The position numbers and the translations under genes are program-made. A DNA stretch of 64,000 nucleotides from Sipunculus nudus (lineage: Eukaryota; Annelida; Sipuncula; Golfingiida; Sipunculidae): positions 64,523,176 through 64,587,175 of the forward strand of contig CM049316.1 in NCBI GenBank assembly GCA_026874595.1. The letters are read 5' to 3'. Below, one piece after another: positions 36,925 through 49,036 of this stretch (position 1 is the first letter of the stretch; the number at the start of each line of letters is the position of its first letter). Below the pieces are notes generated by a model. It searched no databases, was not told where the DNA came from, and saw nothing but the letters and a program-made list of their open reading frames with translations.

Positions 36925-37085
36925 TTTGCGCATGCGCAACAACTCCCTTAAAAGAAGAAGAAAATGGGAGAAGAAACACACAAGACACATAGGTTGGAAA
37001 CATAAAAAAATTTGGATATGATGGGTTGCACGGTACGACCAGCAGGTGGCGTGCGCGCTGACCGCGTCCGAAGTAAGTTTATCTG
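36925..37085 (+). promoter_or_regulatory. CpG-rich patch with NRF1-like and CTCF-like sites
   Basis: TGCGCATGCGCA (36927-36938) is a perfect NRF1 palindrome. CCAGCAGGTGGCGT (37039-37052) fits the CTCF consensus, followed by GCGCGCTGACCGCGTCC and a GAAGTAAGT donor-like word (about 37071). The layout resembles a TATA-less promoter with an untranslated first exon on the plus strand, but no downstream coding exon was found. Confidence 0.3.
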
Positions 37086-37689
37086 TATAGTTGTATGAAG
37101 AAGTAAGCAAAAGGTTTTATAACGAATAAGTAGTAGATACTTTCATGTTACAGGGAGAAAACACTATAGTTCGTGTGTATTTAACATACCTGGTTGGTAA
37201 ATAGGTCCATTTAACCATGCACTGTTGAGATAAAACATGCAGGGAGGAAGTGTATATTGCAGTAATCCTTTTACCTAATATTAACTAAAGCCTTCATTCA
37301 TAGGTATGGAGTCCGAATGTCTGTGGGAGAGAGTTACCTCAGTGATTCGGTACGAACAAAAAAAGGGAATCTTATATGCAAATTAACAAGGGGATACATG
37401 CAAATTACCTCAAAACACCCGCTAGATTTTGGTTTCCTTATATGGTTTCGTCCCTAACTCCAGTTGCTCAGGGCTTCAATTGAAATGTCGAATGTCTTAT
37501 TTATTTTCATCCCTTCCATGGACTCGGGACGTTATCGTCACAAACTACGACATTCATTTATATTGAATGCTCTTAAGAAAAAACATCAAAGCAAAACCGA
37601 AACCTAACAGCTCCACCTTAAAAATATCTGATGAACCTTACTGAACGATTAAAATAACGATTAGGGACTAATGTCGTAAAATATTGTTT

Positions 37690-40280
37690 TCTTTATAATC
37701 CGATTATCAACCCCTTCCGTTGTGTGTCTGCAAAGTTTAAGCTTAGGACACAGTTTGCCACGTCCTTCCATGATGTCCCACGGTTCGGGCACGGCAAGCC
37801 AGAAGGTGGCCTTGTTGGGAATGAACGTGATTGATTTGAAAACCCTGTCCTCGTGGTGTTTACGGCATGGTCTCCACACGGTATTTGACGTTCACCTATG
37901 CAACCGCATTGCCAAGTTCTTCTACCGTAAAATTGCTTGTCGTAAAAAAACGTAGATAATCCCCGTTCTTCCCAGTACTCGCTACGTTTTCGTTAAGTTA
38001 TTACCTCTCATCTACGTTCACGTACACCACGACGTCACAGTTACCCCGTTCAGCCACTTCAACGGGCCACGTTCTGGGACGACTTTAGAATTTCCCTGGC
38101 TTGGCCAAGCTGCCAGGTTTGACCCCCCAAATCAGTTACATCCAAGGGTACTAGGAGATGCATACGTCCTGTTATCTTTGAACATTTCACAAAGAACGGG
38201 GACCCCTCACGACAACCCACGTTCATTCAAGGTATCCTACGGCAAAGTCCACGTCCTACCAAGTGGCCTCACGACCTTCAAAACGTAACCCTAGAGAGAT
38301 CGTGGTAAATGACACCTAGGCTTTAGAGGGACATTTTCTAGACTATATTTCCTCATATAACGTCACATAATGTATTTGCCACCATGTGATCAGGACATTA
38401 AGTTAAAGAGAAAACTAAGGTTCACCTCCTGAACTTCCATTTCGCTACAGGAAAACAGGTGGTTGTGTATCTCATTTTTGCGCTGTATGGCAGCTTCTAA
38501 AGTGCAACAGTTGTTGTCAAGCAATTTATAAAAAACGCACATAGAATCAATTCCCTCCGGTATTAACAAAAAAGCCAACACTCCCAGTTTTGTTCATAAT
38601 TTTTTCCTACAACCTTCCTGCTAAAACCAATTTAAGTACCTCAGATATATTATGCCTGGAATTTTCTGCCGTGCAGCACTTTTCATTGCATTAGCAATTA
38701 TGGCGCCACTGCCCCAAGATAGCTTCCCCAATAATTGTTTCAAGATCGCCATCGTATGTCTGTGAAAGAAACTAAATTCATTTTTTTTATATTATGCCAT
38801 CCGTAGAACTAAGATTATTCATGACTTCTACTGAATAAGCTTCAACATTTAAAATAAAATCTATACATTAACATAATATTTTATTAAAGTTTTTCAAGGC
38901 TCTTTCTTGAAAATGTTTTACCCTTTCCTGAATTTCTACATCACTGCATTACTAATAGCATCAGCGCCTGGTGCTGACCAGTTTAAAAGGTACGGTGTAT
39001 GCCTGATTAAGGTTCATCGAATTGCAGGTTTTCTGAGAGAGTTATGCACTGTTTGAACTGGTTTCTCATCAAGAATTTATAAAAACTAACCCCTCCTTGA
39101 TTTCCTTGATATTTAATATGCGGTAATCATTGATCATCCCCTGTAGCGACTACAGCAAAAGGAGTTCATAATAAAATCGGAAGTTTGACAAGAAAAAGTA
39201 CATCAAATTTAAATCACCCACTGGTGTCGAAGCGGCTATAATGGCTATAATGAGTTTTTAAAATCTACATAATTAAGTTCATTAAAGGACGACCGCTTCC
39301 TTGATGCTCCACCACCCGTAATTAAAGGATGAAGAGTAGTTCAGGGTGAATTTAAAATCAGGCAGAAAATTAAAGGGTCTATAGAGCGATAAAAGTGCTA
39401 AATCTAGATAAAACTACAAATATTACTGAATTCCCTAAATAACGCACACGTCGACCAACATAAGCATATGACCAAAAAAAAGCAACACTGCGTTTTCGAA
39501 ACATCATAATAATATATAAATAATTAATTAATTCACCAGATTCGTCCACTAAAAAAAGGTTATTCTGAGGTAAATATCCGCCGGAAGCGGAAACAATATA
39601 TTGCTGACTCGTGATTAGGCCGCGGAAACATGGCTCGTACCGTGCTAGACCTGTTACTAGCATCAGACCGGTGTAAAATGGAATTTTCTGTTGCATTTAA
39701 GGGAGAATGGGGCTGATTTCCCACGGCAGTCATGACTTTCATGGCTTCGGCAATGTACAAATATCGCCCTCGCACGATGGTCGTTTCCTTAGCCGATCGC
39801 ATGATAATGGTCCCCACGGCTTTTCGGTTGAACAGCTCGGGCCGCTTACCGCAACACGAAATACAGCACTCGCAAGTGCTGATAGCCTTTTTTATTAACA
39901 ACATAAGAGGCAAGTCGTATATCAAAGCACCCGGATGATTGATCACCATGTCTAATCTCGTGAAACAGGCGCAGTCTTTCAGTATTCTTCTCCCCTCAGC
40001 ATTCGGGTAATGGTTTGAATAATTGGTTATCTTTTACAAATATTTCTTCTGTGCATACCAGTCGATTCCTCCAGTACCAATGGGACACATTTCATAAACA
40101 AAATAGAATAGATTTCTTAAAGGTATTGATTTCTGCGTGCTGAAGTATCAAATTGTGCCCAATAACGTTGAGTTGCACAGGCAGTTTAATTTTCTGAAAG
40201 TGACACATTAACTTCCAATAGCCGTGATGCAGGAAATTTAGCCCATCAGGTAATACCAGAAACACAGCTTGCATAACCAC
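37690..40280 (-). pseudogene. Unidentified protein-coding relic, many frameshifts
   Basis: Protein-like stretches follow one another on the minus strand in changing frames: LPDGLNFLHHGYWKLMCHF (about 40255-40200), CPIGTGGIDWYAQKKYL (40090-40037), GRRILKDCACFTRLDMVINH (about 39940), a Cys-rich CECCISCCGKRPELFNRKAVG-type segment (about 39840), GLARYEPCFRGLITSQQYIV (about 39640), TYDGDLETIIGEAILGQW (about 38750), IPEGIDSMCVFYKLLDNN (about 38550), CDVVVYVNVDER (about 38020) and ATFWLAVPEPWDIMEGRGK (about 37800). Six or more frame changes and scattered stops. I do not recognise the family. It may be a dead host gene, a large transposon gene or an old viral insertion. A MITE abuts its 5' side. Confidence 0.5.
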
Positions 40281-40369
40281 TAACCCATGATATAATATAT
40301 TTTGTGTAACTCACAGGTAAAACAATTGCTCCTAAACAATTGGACCGATTTGTCAAATATAAAAAAAGG

Positions 40370-40830
40370 AAGTGGCTAAACAGTCCACAGGATAAATAGC
40401 CGGCAGGGAATTACCTTGCCGGCAGTTAAGCCTGTGGGCTAGACTGCCGGCAAATAAATGCATGTTCTATTTCATGCTCTATTATTGATCATGGGTAATC
40501 AAACAATCTTACATCACCCCCAATTAAATCTGTTGAGTCCATTTTGTTGTGAGATGGTGCAAAAAATATCCACACGAACTGGTAATTCTTACATATAGAC
40601 CAGCAAAATATGTAATTTGGTAAGTCAGCACTATATTGTCATCTCATTGTCAAAATAATAATGAAAAGTAATGGGTATCACACTGAAACTCTTAAATAGA
40701 GCAAGCATTCAGGTGCCGGCAGTTTAGCCTGTTAGCCTGCCGAAAAGGTGTATTTTCCCTGCCGGCTATTTAGCCTGTGCCATGGACTAAACTGCCGGCA
40801 CAGGCCTGCCGGCTATTAAGCCAATTAAAA
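40370..40830. mobile_element. Palindromic MITE rich in GCCGGCAG
   Basis: Left arm 40373-40453 carries AAATAGCCGGCAGGGAA, TTGCCGGCAGTTAAGCC and CTGCCGGCA. The inverted right arm 40712-40825 carries AAATAGCCGGCAGGGAAAAT, TTTAGTCCATGGCACAGG and further GCCGGCAG words. Arms pair with small indels and each has internal copies of GCCGGCAGTTTAGCCTG. Confidence 0.65.
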
Positions 40831-42484
40831 AAAAATCTGTGCTTTATATGAATTTAATTTACAGGGACATATCTTAATTAAGCTAGGAAAAGCTGACCTG
40901 AAAATATTTAAAACATGAATAATATCAGGATCACGGGCGTAGCCAGGATTCACTGGAGGAGGGATTTCTGGGGTGGCTGCATGCAGACCTTGTGGGCAAA
41001 TGGTTCACACGCCTATATACATACATACACACATATTATATATATATAATATATAAATATATATATGTATGTGTATAAAATTGTATGTTTGTGTGAGACA
41101 GTCGAGGAAAATTTTAAAGAAAAATTTTAAATCTCCCATGAAGCAGGCTAGAATTCCAATGTAACTGTAAAATTTTAATGCTAAAAAAGAAAACCAGATA
41201 TACACACGCCATAAATGAAAACTGCGAATGGATGAAAAAAATCAGTTATTTCAAACAAATTTCATTAGTTTTGAATGCAAGATTCCTTATCTCTTTGTCA
41301 TTTCTGACTTTTACTATGAATTATTACCAAAGTTAAGTTTTGGTCAATCAGCCGTTTTCGTGATCCAGCTGAAAACACGGTTAAGGAACGATTAAAGAAA
41401 AAAAATTATCTTCGATGGTTTTGCAGTGCTGGGGGGGGGGGGGTTGCATAATAAACACTGTTATTGGCCACTCTAATCATTCATAATTAATAAGTATTGG
41501 ACCAGCCATGACCTTTATATTCTCCAACAGTATAGCATGTGCCAATAGCGGTTTTGTGCACTAGAGCATTCTTGTAGTCAATTAAGAAAGTGCATTCATG
41601 TTATGAAAGCCCTGTATTGTAATCATGGTAACCCCTTGTGCCAGGACAGGCCGCTTATGTCAATAAGTAATATAAATATTTAATTTGAGGTCTATATATT
41701 TGCTGCAGTAATATGTACCCCGGGGGGCCTGCGGAATGTGTTGCAGCCAACTACGTCATTGCCAATCACTGCCAGAAATGAAGAAACTTCCCTCCGTCTC
41801 TCTTCTTCAAATGTGACAGTTTTTTTCAGTATTCCCGTTCGTCTTTCAGTTATTTTATCTGTGTAAAGTGCTATATAGAAAAACGAGAGGCCCTAGGTTA
41901 GGGTACGGTGGGAGGCTGGCAAACAGCTGAATACAACCTAATACCAAGCCCGACAAATCAGCCTCCATTCATATAAGGAGTCCTAACACCTGCGGGGGAG
42001 GGTTTCCCCTCTTAATTCAACACGACCCCAAATGGGAATCTCATGCAACACACGATAGATGGTGGTTCACGAACAGATTCCCTTGACTTTTCTCAAGAAC
42101 AGCCTTTCGAATGGCATGTCTTACCAGGCTATAAACAATTACCGACTGAAGTAACAAGTACCTGATTTTCTTGAGAGTGAGTGTCAATATTTTCAAACAT
42201 ACTGAACATTAAGTTATAGTTTATGTCCCAAATGATTCTACACAACTGTATTATGCGTAATATATAGGGGTTGTTGCATATCCTCACGTCAGAACCACTT
42301 TGGTCAGATCTGACAAAAATTTAAAGGGTAAACTCTCCTCCCTAGGGTCTGTAACGCTAAACAAGAAAAGATAATTAAAGATTTGGTTGCCTTACAGGGC
42401 AAAGCTACTTCATACTGAGATTGAAAGTGTATATCCACTAAATGAAAATATAAAACCTTAAAATGTATGCCATAAAAAATAAAG
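40831..42484. other. Intergenic, short repeats only
   Basis: AT/GTAT stretch at 41035-41070, G run at 41431-41443, and TGAAAGCCCTGTAT at about 41606 identical to an end of the MITE at 2545-2960. No gene seen. Confidence 0.35.
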
Positions 42485-42494
42485 ATTATTCAAT

Positions 42495-42850
42495 ACTCCT
42501 TTCACACGCAAAACGCTTTTAAAACGTTTTGCTCAAAGTGAAAGTGGATTGGTCAAATCGGTTTCAAACCGTATTGTGCGTTCACACGGGCATCTAGCAA
42601 CAATGCATCATGTGTACATTTCACTTGTGGATCAACATGACAACATGCTGACATAAAATTCACGCTTGCGCTGCGACTGAGTTCTTGCGTGAAAACTGGG
42701 TCCAAACCGTTCTTGTGCGTTCACACGATACGGAGCTTGACCCAAAAACGCTTTGGTTAAAATGGGTTAAAAACTCTTTATATTGCCGTGTGAACGCTCT
42801 AATGCGCTTTCAACACCGTTTGAAACCGGTTTGCATTTGCTGTGTTAAAT
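42495..42850. mobile_element. MITE-like element with repeated GTTCACACG
   Basis: TGCGTTCACACGG (about 42578), GTGCGTTCACACG (about 42716) and the inverse CCGTGTGAACGC (about 42786), plus AAAACGCTTTTAAAACG and AAACCGxTTTG words, give an overall inverted arrangement. Exact ends are not clear. Confidence 0.4.
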
Positions 42851-44838
42851 TGGTAATATAGTACCATATAGGGAAATTGTGTTCGGCAATCCCCTTAATT
42901 TGTCCCTGAATTTGTGTTTACACTACACCGATGGGCAAAGCACATGATTTATATCGTTACAAAAAGGAAATAAAATTAATAGTTTTCCTTTTGGTGGCCG
43001 CAGCACCTTTATATAATGAGGCTACTCAAAAAGTACCCATATTGAATTATAGGTTGAATTTTGCTCGAAAAAACGGATACCGACGAGGAGTGCCCAGAGG
43101 CAATGTTGGTAATTTCGTTTTGACTGACAGCACCGACAACCGTATCCGTATCTGTTTTTTGTTTTTTTTTTTCCTGGCATCGGATACATGTCTACGATAA
43201 AATAGTCTTAATGTCATATTAGGTCGACGAAGTGGGAACGCAGAGGAAGCAAATTTCAACCTATTATTTAATAAGAGTAATCATAACGAACCCACACAAT
43301 GGTACACCAAACAACTGAAGGTGCACGGAGCTGAAAGAAATTTGGGAGAGACTGAGCAATTTAAGTGAATGCGGGGTTATATTGGCTGTTTGTACCTATT
43401 TTTCTGAGAAGGACGTTTCCACTTGCAGCTGGAATTGGTACGATAGAAAAGCTTGATCATTGCAGCTCACCCTTCCAGGTCTTTTCTGCTCAATACGAAC
43501 ATCTTCCAGTTTGGAATTGTGGGATTTGCCGGGACTATTTGTCTCAGCTGTCAATCTTCAAAATCAAATTTCTTGCAAATACCTTCTGTTTACCTTCCAC
43601 ATGCGCATGCGTACAAAATATTACATATAGGCCCTTGCCACAAAAATACCCATGTTTATGTAAGCTGCCATGAAACAATTTTTATCCAAAACATTTTAAT
43701 GTATTTAAAAACCCTGATGCATTGTGGGGCTAGGATTTTTATGCCCACAAACCCTTTCCGTCAGAGTCGTACTCTTGTGAGTCGTAATCAGTGTGCCTGG
43801 CCGGGTAGAGTCGTGAGAAAATTTTACAAAGGTGCGGCGCTGTCGAAAGATTTCTATTACCATATGGTGGATTGAGGCGAGTGTTAAATTGGTGAAGGGC
43901 TGAGGCACCCCAATAACTTTATCCCCGCAAAGAAGTAATAACTCACATGAAAATGTGTAAAATCAGGTGCGTTTATTACCACGGGTAGGCAAAACATGTT
44001 GTGAATCTGAAGGGATTTTCTTTTTAATCATAGTAGGCTTATAAATGAGCTAGATCAAGACATATTGAAGCTTAACAGATAGAAATGTATTAGCTAAAAA
44101 TACATACACACTTCCTGTTAAAAAATACTAGTAATCACTTTATGGAAGCATACTTGGTTAATTACAGCGGAGGGCCTGTGCTACCTTAATCCGTATCCGC
44201 TCCGAGCGCTGTCTAGTTTTACACCCTTTTCCATCAAAGCGAAGGTATAGAAGACCGCACTTCCTACAAAAAAAATATTCTTCATGGAAATACCGTTGAG
44301 TTGTATCAATCGAAGTAAAATAGCCTTGAACCCACATCTTGCACAGGCATTGAGCTCTACTTGGGCGTCTCGTATTTTGCCCATGGAATTCCTTAAATCT
44401 AGTAAATGAAGCATGAAGAAGAATGTCCTCCGAAGCAGAGAGCAGTACTGATAGAAAATCGTTCTTCAATACACAGCACGTTGCAGAGCTGTCTCATGTT
44501 TAAACGTGGTCAAACTCTCAATCGTTAGACTTGATTGTGGTCTTTTCCCCCATGGTTTTTGTGGCTATATTTGCTTACTGGCTCGTAAAATTAGTCGACA
44601 CTGGACGCGTGTACCATAAAAATGTCTGTAGGACATTGCATACTCAAAATTCTTCTGGTAAAATGTGTTTCTGAAAAAGGAACAAAGTGTCCCTGTGAGT
44701 CTCCTGTGCCTCCACTGTATTTTTGGTGGAAGTGTCAGATATAAAAATATACGTAGAATCAAGAGACAGTTGTTACATGCATGTGTATCACCAATTTTTT
44801 TTATAAATCTGAGAATATGGATGTTAAATTTCTTTAAA
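42851..44838. other. Intergenic, no gene called
   Basis: Frames of 100-140 codons on both strands lack recognisable motifs. An NRF1-like ATGCGCATGCGT lies at about 43601. A minus frame at 44469-44158 contains two Cys pairs (CLCKMW, FCRKCG) but nothing further. Confidence 0.3.
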
Positions 44839-44839
44839 A

Positions 44840-44884
<45 letters not shown>
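44840..44884. repeat. (AT)n microsatellite
   Basis: About 22 AT units. Confidence 0.95.
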
Positions 44885-44888
<4 letters not shown>

Positions 44889-45242
44889 ATTCTAATTTTT
44901 TATATTTTAGACAAATAATTACGTAATTATTTATATATATATATTAACTCTCAGTAATTATGTAATTACGTCTGAAATTTTAAAAAAATTCAATGCGCAT
45001 ATACGTATTTCCTGTATAATAACAAAACATATATAATTTCTTTTCCTAAATGCAATAAATGAACACTTTAAAAGTATGTTATAGATTCTCCTGTTTTGTC
45101 AGCACCAGTGATGTTCTTACTAACAAGACAGAGGTACATAAACTGATCACCTTTGAATATATGTTATTCTACTTATGCATTCCTCAGGGCATAGCTCTCC
45201 CCACATCTTTTTAAAATATACCGGTAAATTTTAGAAATTATT

Positions 45243-45436
45243 ACAGGGGTGGGTGCAGAGTTTTTGGTTGGGGAGGAGGTCCAACTCAGTAAGACTAAAA
45301 TAAATCATAAAAAGGACACATGGTACGAAACATATGGCCTAGGCCACGAAAAATCGGGTTAAACCCTCTAAGAAAGGTTGCGGTTGCTCAAAATGGGGAG
45401 GGTCCATGTTTCTGAACGCTTTTCTTTATCCGTCAC
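45243..45436. repeat. Short copy of the GGCGGATCC repeat family
   Basis: Keeps AGGGGTGGGTGCAGA at the left, CAGTAAGACTAAAA, a GGCCACGAAAAA block and the closing TTTATCCGTCACTG, in the same order as 31232-31380. Its ends are more decayed than in the other copies. Confidence 0.45.
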
Positions 45437-45831
45437 TGTATTATATACATATATAGACAGAAAGACACAGTATTAGGGGAGAGGGAGAGAGAGAGAGAGA
45501 GACATATTCAGTTGGCATAGTTGAATGTACAGTTTAAGGCTCGTTGCATGGCTGGCGCACTTCAAATCAGTAAGATGATTCTGAAATGGATCAAAATATC
45601 TGAATTAGAATTATTGTGTTTCAACATGATAAGCATGCAATCAACATGATCATTACACTTCAGTGATGATTTTAATGAGAAATGGAGCGATTATAGATTT
45701 TTTTGTGCAATTATATTATCTTACCTGATTAACCTTCAATAAAAAAATGACAACAGGATCGAGAAGTTGATTAACTGACATGGGGCCCATGGGTCAGGGT
45801 ATACTCAGCTGACATACTAGTCACTCATACA

Positions 45832-46000
45832 GTAAATTCGGCCAGCGTAATAAGATCACCAAAAGTGGTCTTAATTACATATGGTCTTATTAGACAGGTC
45901 AGCTATGACTAATTTAAATGCTTTTGGTTCACTCAAGGGTGTTCTTAATGGACAGGTGGTCTTATGAGACAGGTAGTCTTTCAGACAAGTTCCATTGTAA
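45832..46000 (+). repeat. Short GGTCTTATTAGACAG repeats
   Basis: Four imperfect units of TGGTCTTATTAGACAGGT follow TACAGTAAATTCGGCC. The unit type matches the MITE end near 23880-23936. Confidence 0.4.
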
Positions 46001-46039
46001 TTTGACACAAGCAAAATAAAGTGAATAATCCGTTTAACA

Positions 46040-46400
46040 TGGTCTGGAAAGGCGAGTGGAAATACGCTCGGCACTCTCCGCTGGCGACCCGGATTCGAAT
46101 CAAGGCGTGGTTATGAGATAAGTTGGTCGTAGTGGCCAACCAAAGGTCGGTGGTTTCCGCTGGGTTCTCTTTCTGAGCGTCACAATCTGTGTCATTTAGA
46201 ATGCCTTGCAGTTGTATTTATAATTCCATTCGTGCATAAGTGACTGTACATTTGTGAAAGCTTCTTGCATATGCTCCTGAAACTTGATCATCTGCTGGAT
46301 CAACACCAAAATCTAATTGATTTTCTATGAGATCATTCCCGAAATGTCAATGTTATTTTATGAGGTATACACATACACGAACTATAAGATGATCGCATAT
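46040..46400 (+). mobile_element. tRNA-headed SINE, best-preserved copy of its family
   Basis: A-box-like GGCGAGTGG (46051-46059) and B box GGATTCGAATC (46091-46101) stand about 40 bases apart, followed by GGTCGGTGGTTTCCGCTGGG and then the body CGTGCATAAGTGACTGTACA...GGATCAACACCAAAATCTAA. That body is shared with the headless copies at 902, 36170 and 56440, so this copy shows they are 5'-truncated SINEs. Confidence 0.7.
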
Positions 46401-47915
46401 TTTCTAGGCGGAGGCCATGAAGTTGTATCAATGGCAGTTTAGAGGAGCCTTTATACATTTCATTATGCTGTATACACGTTGCCTAAGACATGTATATGAT
46501 GTATATTTTCATATCACTTGGTCCAGGCACGATCTTTGTTAACCATTTGGCTATGAACTTCAGCGACAATAGTGCCCAAATCCGTATTTCTCCCGCAACA
46601 ACATCTCAACGTATAATCCGGAATGGAATGGAAACATAAGTCCATGAAACAGACTCTTCTAACGGCTGGCGGCACAGACGGAAGACAAACGTGGGCCGAT
46701 TACTGTAACATGAGAAAAGTAGCATTTGCTCAAAGAAATATTTTCAGTTGCATTGGAGATGTACTTAGGTTCAGTTAATAGAGATATGTTCCTGCTTTTA
46801 ATCATGTAAAGCAAGCGTGGGCAAACGTTTCATCAAGGGGACCAAATGGTACATCAGTACATCAATAAAAAGCTAAACACGCTTTAAAAAAGTTAATTTA
46901 AGATAGAAACACAAGCATTAATCAAACATCGATTTTATTTGGTACACACAGATAAAAATTAATGTATGATAAATTGCTTCATAAATAATAGTGAACAGTT
47001 TCTCAAGCTTTTAAAGGAATATGTGCAGTTGCACACAATCCTGTACAACGTTGATAGAATCAGGATTCATAATTCGTGTAGTTATACTAAAAGCAAAGTT
47101 AACTTATGAGACGGCTTATTCGACCCGCTCTTTTTAACATTCACACGTGAGAAGTCTTTTTAAAACTTTGCTTCACAGTGTATTCTGGTTGTTGATCAGT
47201 TAATTAATTAATAATAGCCGGAGTTTAGTTGATGATGCCCCAGTATTAGCGGAAAGCGGATCCCGTATACAAAAAAAAAATAAAACAGGCATCCCTTGTA
47301 AAGACATTATTCGATGAGAGAATGTTTTGTATTGCACTAATTGACATCGGGCATTTTCCTCAGCATGCGGCCTGCGGGCCTGCGGATGTAAAACTGCTTT
47401 GTTCTTGTCATTATACAAACGCTCAATTTTCGCCATAACCTCTTAGCACTGGGGGATGGTGTACCTCCTTTAAGTGGCTTACTTTATGGAGATAAGCACT
47501 TTGCTGACCCATCTCAGGGGGAAGAACCAAATAACTCATCTTGATGGCCTGAGACAGATTTATTAGCCTCTGTCTCGACGTGTCCTGATTCTGTAGAATC
47601 GAATAGCTTCATCAGAGGTGATCTTCAAATTAATGACCAGACAATGGTAATCCCTGCCTCAAATCTAATACAGATAATTTACGAAACTAAATTATGAAAT
47701 CACGCTGGTGTTCCGTCCATAGGTTACTGTTATATCATATTTGACATTTCATTTCAAGCTGGGGGCATTGAATTTTTTTCCTAATCGTCTTGCTTTAACC
47801 AGTGTTTCGGCTTTGGAATATCTATGTTGCAGAATGATATAAGCGATATAAAGACCCGGTCTTATAGTAGTCATTGTTAGCTACTTTACTAAAATTAACG
47901 ATTTTATATTGTTAC
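46401..47915. other. Intergenic, nothing recognised
   Basis: No supported exon or element ends. Confidence 0.3.
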
Positions 47916-48270
47916 AAGGTGCATATAAAAAGCTGACCGAACTGTCTCGATAGTGAAGCTTGCTATTCTAGCAAAACGGTTGGATCGGCCCAATATTTTC
48001 CCCTGAGCAAAAATGTTAACGTGACTTAAGGGGGGGGGGGGGTGTCGTCCGGGATAATACCCAACGTTGGGGTCAGGGGAATGGTTGGTTTTAACTTATT
48101 AGGTAATTACCGCCACCTAGTTCACCAAAAAAGTGTCTCCTTGGATAATTAATCCTGTTCGGATAGCAGAACGCTCTTAAAAGGGGGTGTGTTACGGGGT
48201 GCACAATCATTAAAGCGGACCGAACTGTCTCGCTAATAAAGCTACTTTTCTAGCGAAGCGGTTGGAACGC
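47916..48270 (+). repeat. Direct repeat pair, ~70 bp, 278 bp apart
   Basis: GACCGAACTGTCTCG(A/C)TA(G/A)T(G/A)AAGCT...TTCTAGC(A/G)AA(A/G)CGGTTGGA occurs at 47936-47980 and 48218-48265. Both are preceded by TGTTAC...GGTGCA, which recalls LTR starts. A G run (48020-48031) lies between. It may be a small LTR-like or non-autonomous element. Confidence 0.45.
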
Positions 48271-48835
48271 CGGACGAGGTAAAACCAAATCGAACTCCCG
48301 TTCTGATGTATGAAAGAAAGAAAAGTGCCAGGAACTATCCTTCTCCAGAAAAAAATACTGGAACTTATGCAATTAATGAACGATTACATATATTAATCAA
48401 TATTCCCACGTCACTTAAGATATCATGTGTCCAAAATGCATTACTGGGGAAAATATAATTAAAATCTATTACAATTCATCTCTGGAATCAAGAACATCCT
48501 GGTAGAGCAAAGGTTTTTAGATCGAATCCTCGAGTCAACTTTCTGGTTTAGGTCCCTGCGTTAGCTTTGCGAAAAATAAATGGACTATGTCGTGGACTGG
48601 ATTCAAAACAATTTCTGATCGCAGGAAACAATGACAACTAATACGTCGCTACACTCAGTTCCTGCTTAATGGTTAAAATATATTTCCATTATATAAGTGT
48701 ACAATGAATAACAGCCCACTGTTAGAAACTAAAGGTTACCAAAACACTTACAGCTAAAGTACTTTATTTTAATGTACTAAATCGGACTAATTTTATAATA
48801 AGTCGTACTAAATTAAAATGAAATTATATATCAGA

Positions 48836-49036
48836 AGCGGATCAGGGTGGGGGGTGGGGGGGGGGGCTGCCCCCTTTTTTCATCAGAAACAATGTTTTTT
48901 TAGACAAATTTTGCGGACTGGACCCCCCCCCCCCCTCCTTTCCAGACCTGGACCCTTTTTAGGGTTTTCATTAGTCCTCCTGGGATGACCCCCCCCCCCC
49001 CCCCCCCCAATTTCCTAATTCCTAGATTTTGCCCCT
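48836..49036. repeat. GGCGGATCC-family copy with three long G/C runs
   Basis: Starts AGAAGCGGATCAGGG, ends CTAGATTTTGCCCCTG, and contains inverted CAGACCTGGACCC and TTAGTCCTCCTGGGA blocks. G or C runs lie near 48850, 48924 and 48990-49008. Confidence 0.55.

Noticed and set aside
43453-43875. 140-codon plus-strand frame, overlapping a 102-codon frame
   Set aside because: Two overlapping frames on the same strand with no motif. Neither looks protein-like.
44158-44469. Minus frame with CLCKMW and FCRKCG Cys pairs, zinc-ribbon-like
   Set aside because: Only two Cys pairs, no family match, and no supporting exon structure.
48500-48535. tRNA-like words TGGTAGAGCA and GATCGAATCC
   Set aside because: Spacing is too short for a tRNA and no stems form. 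Probably a decayed SINE piece or chance.
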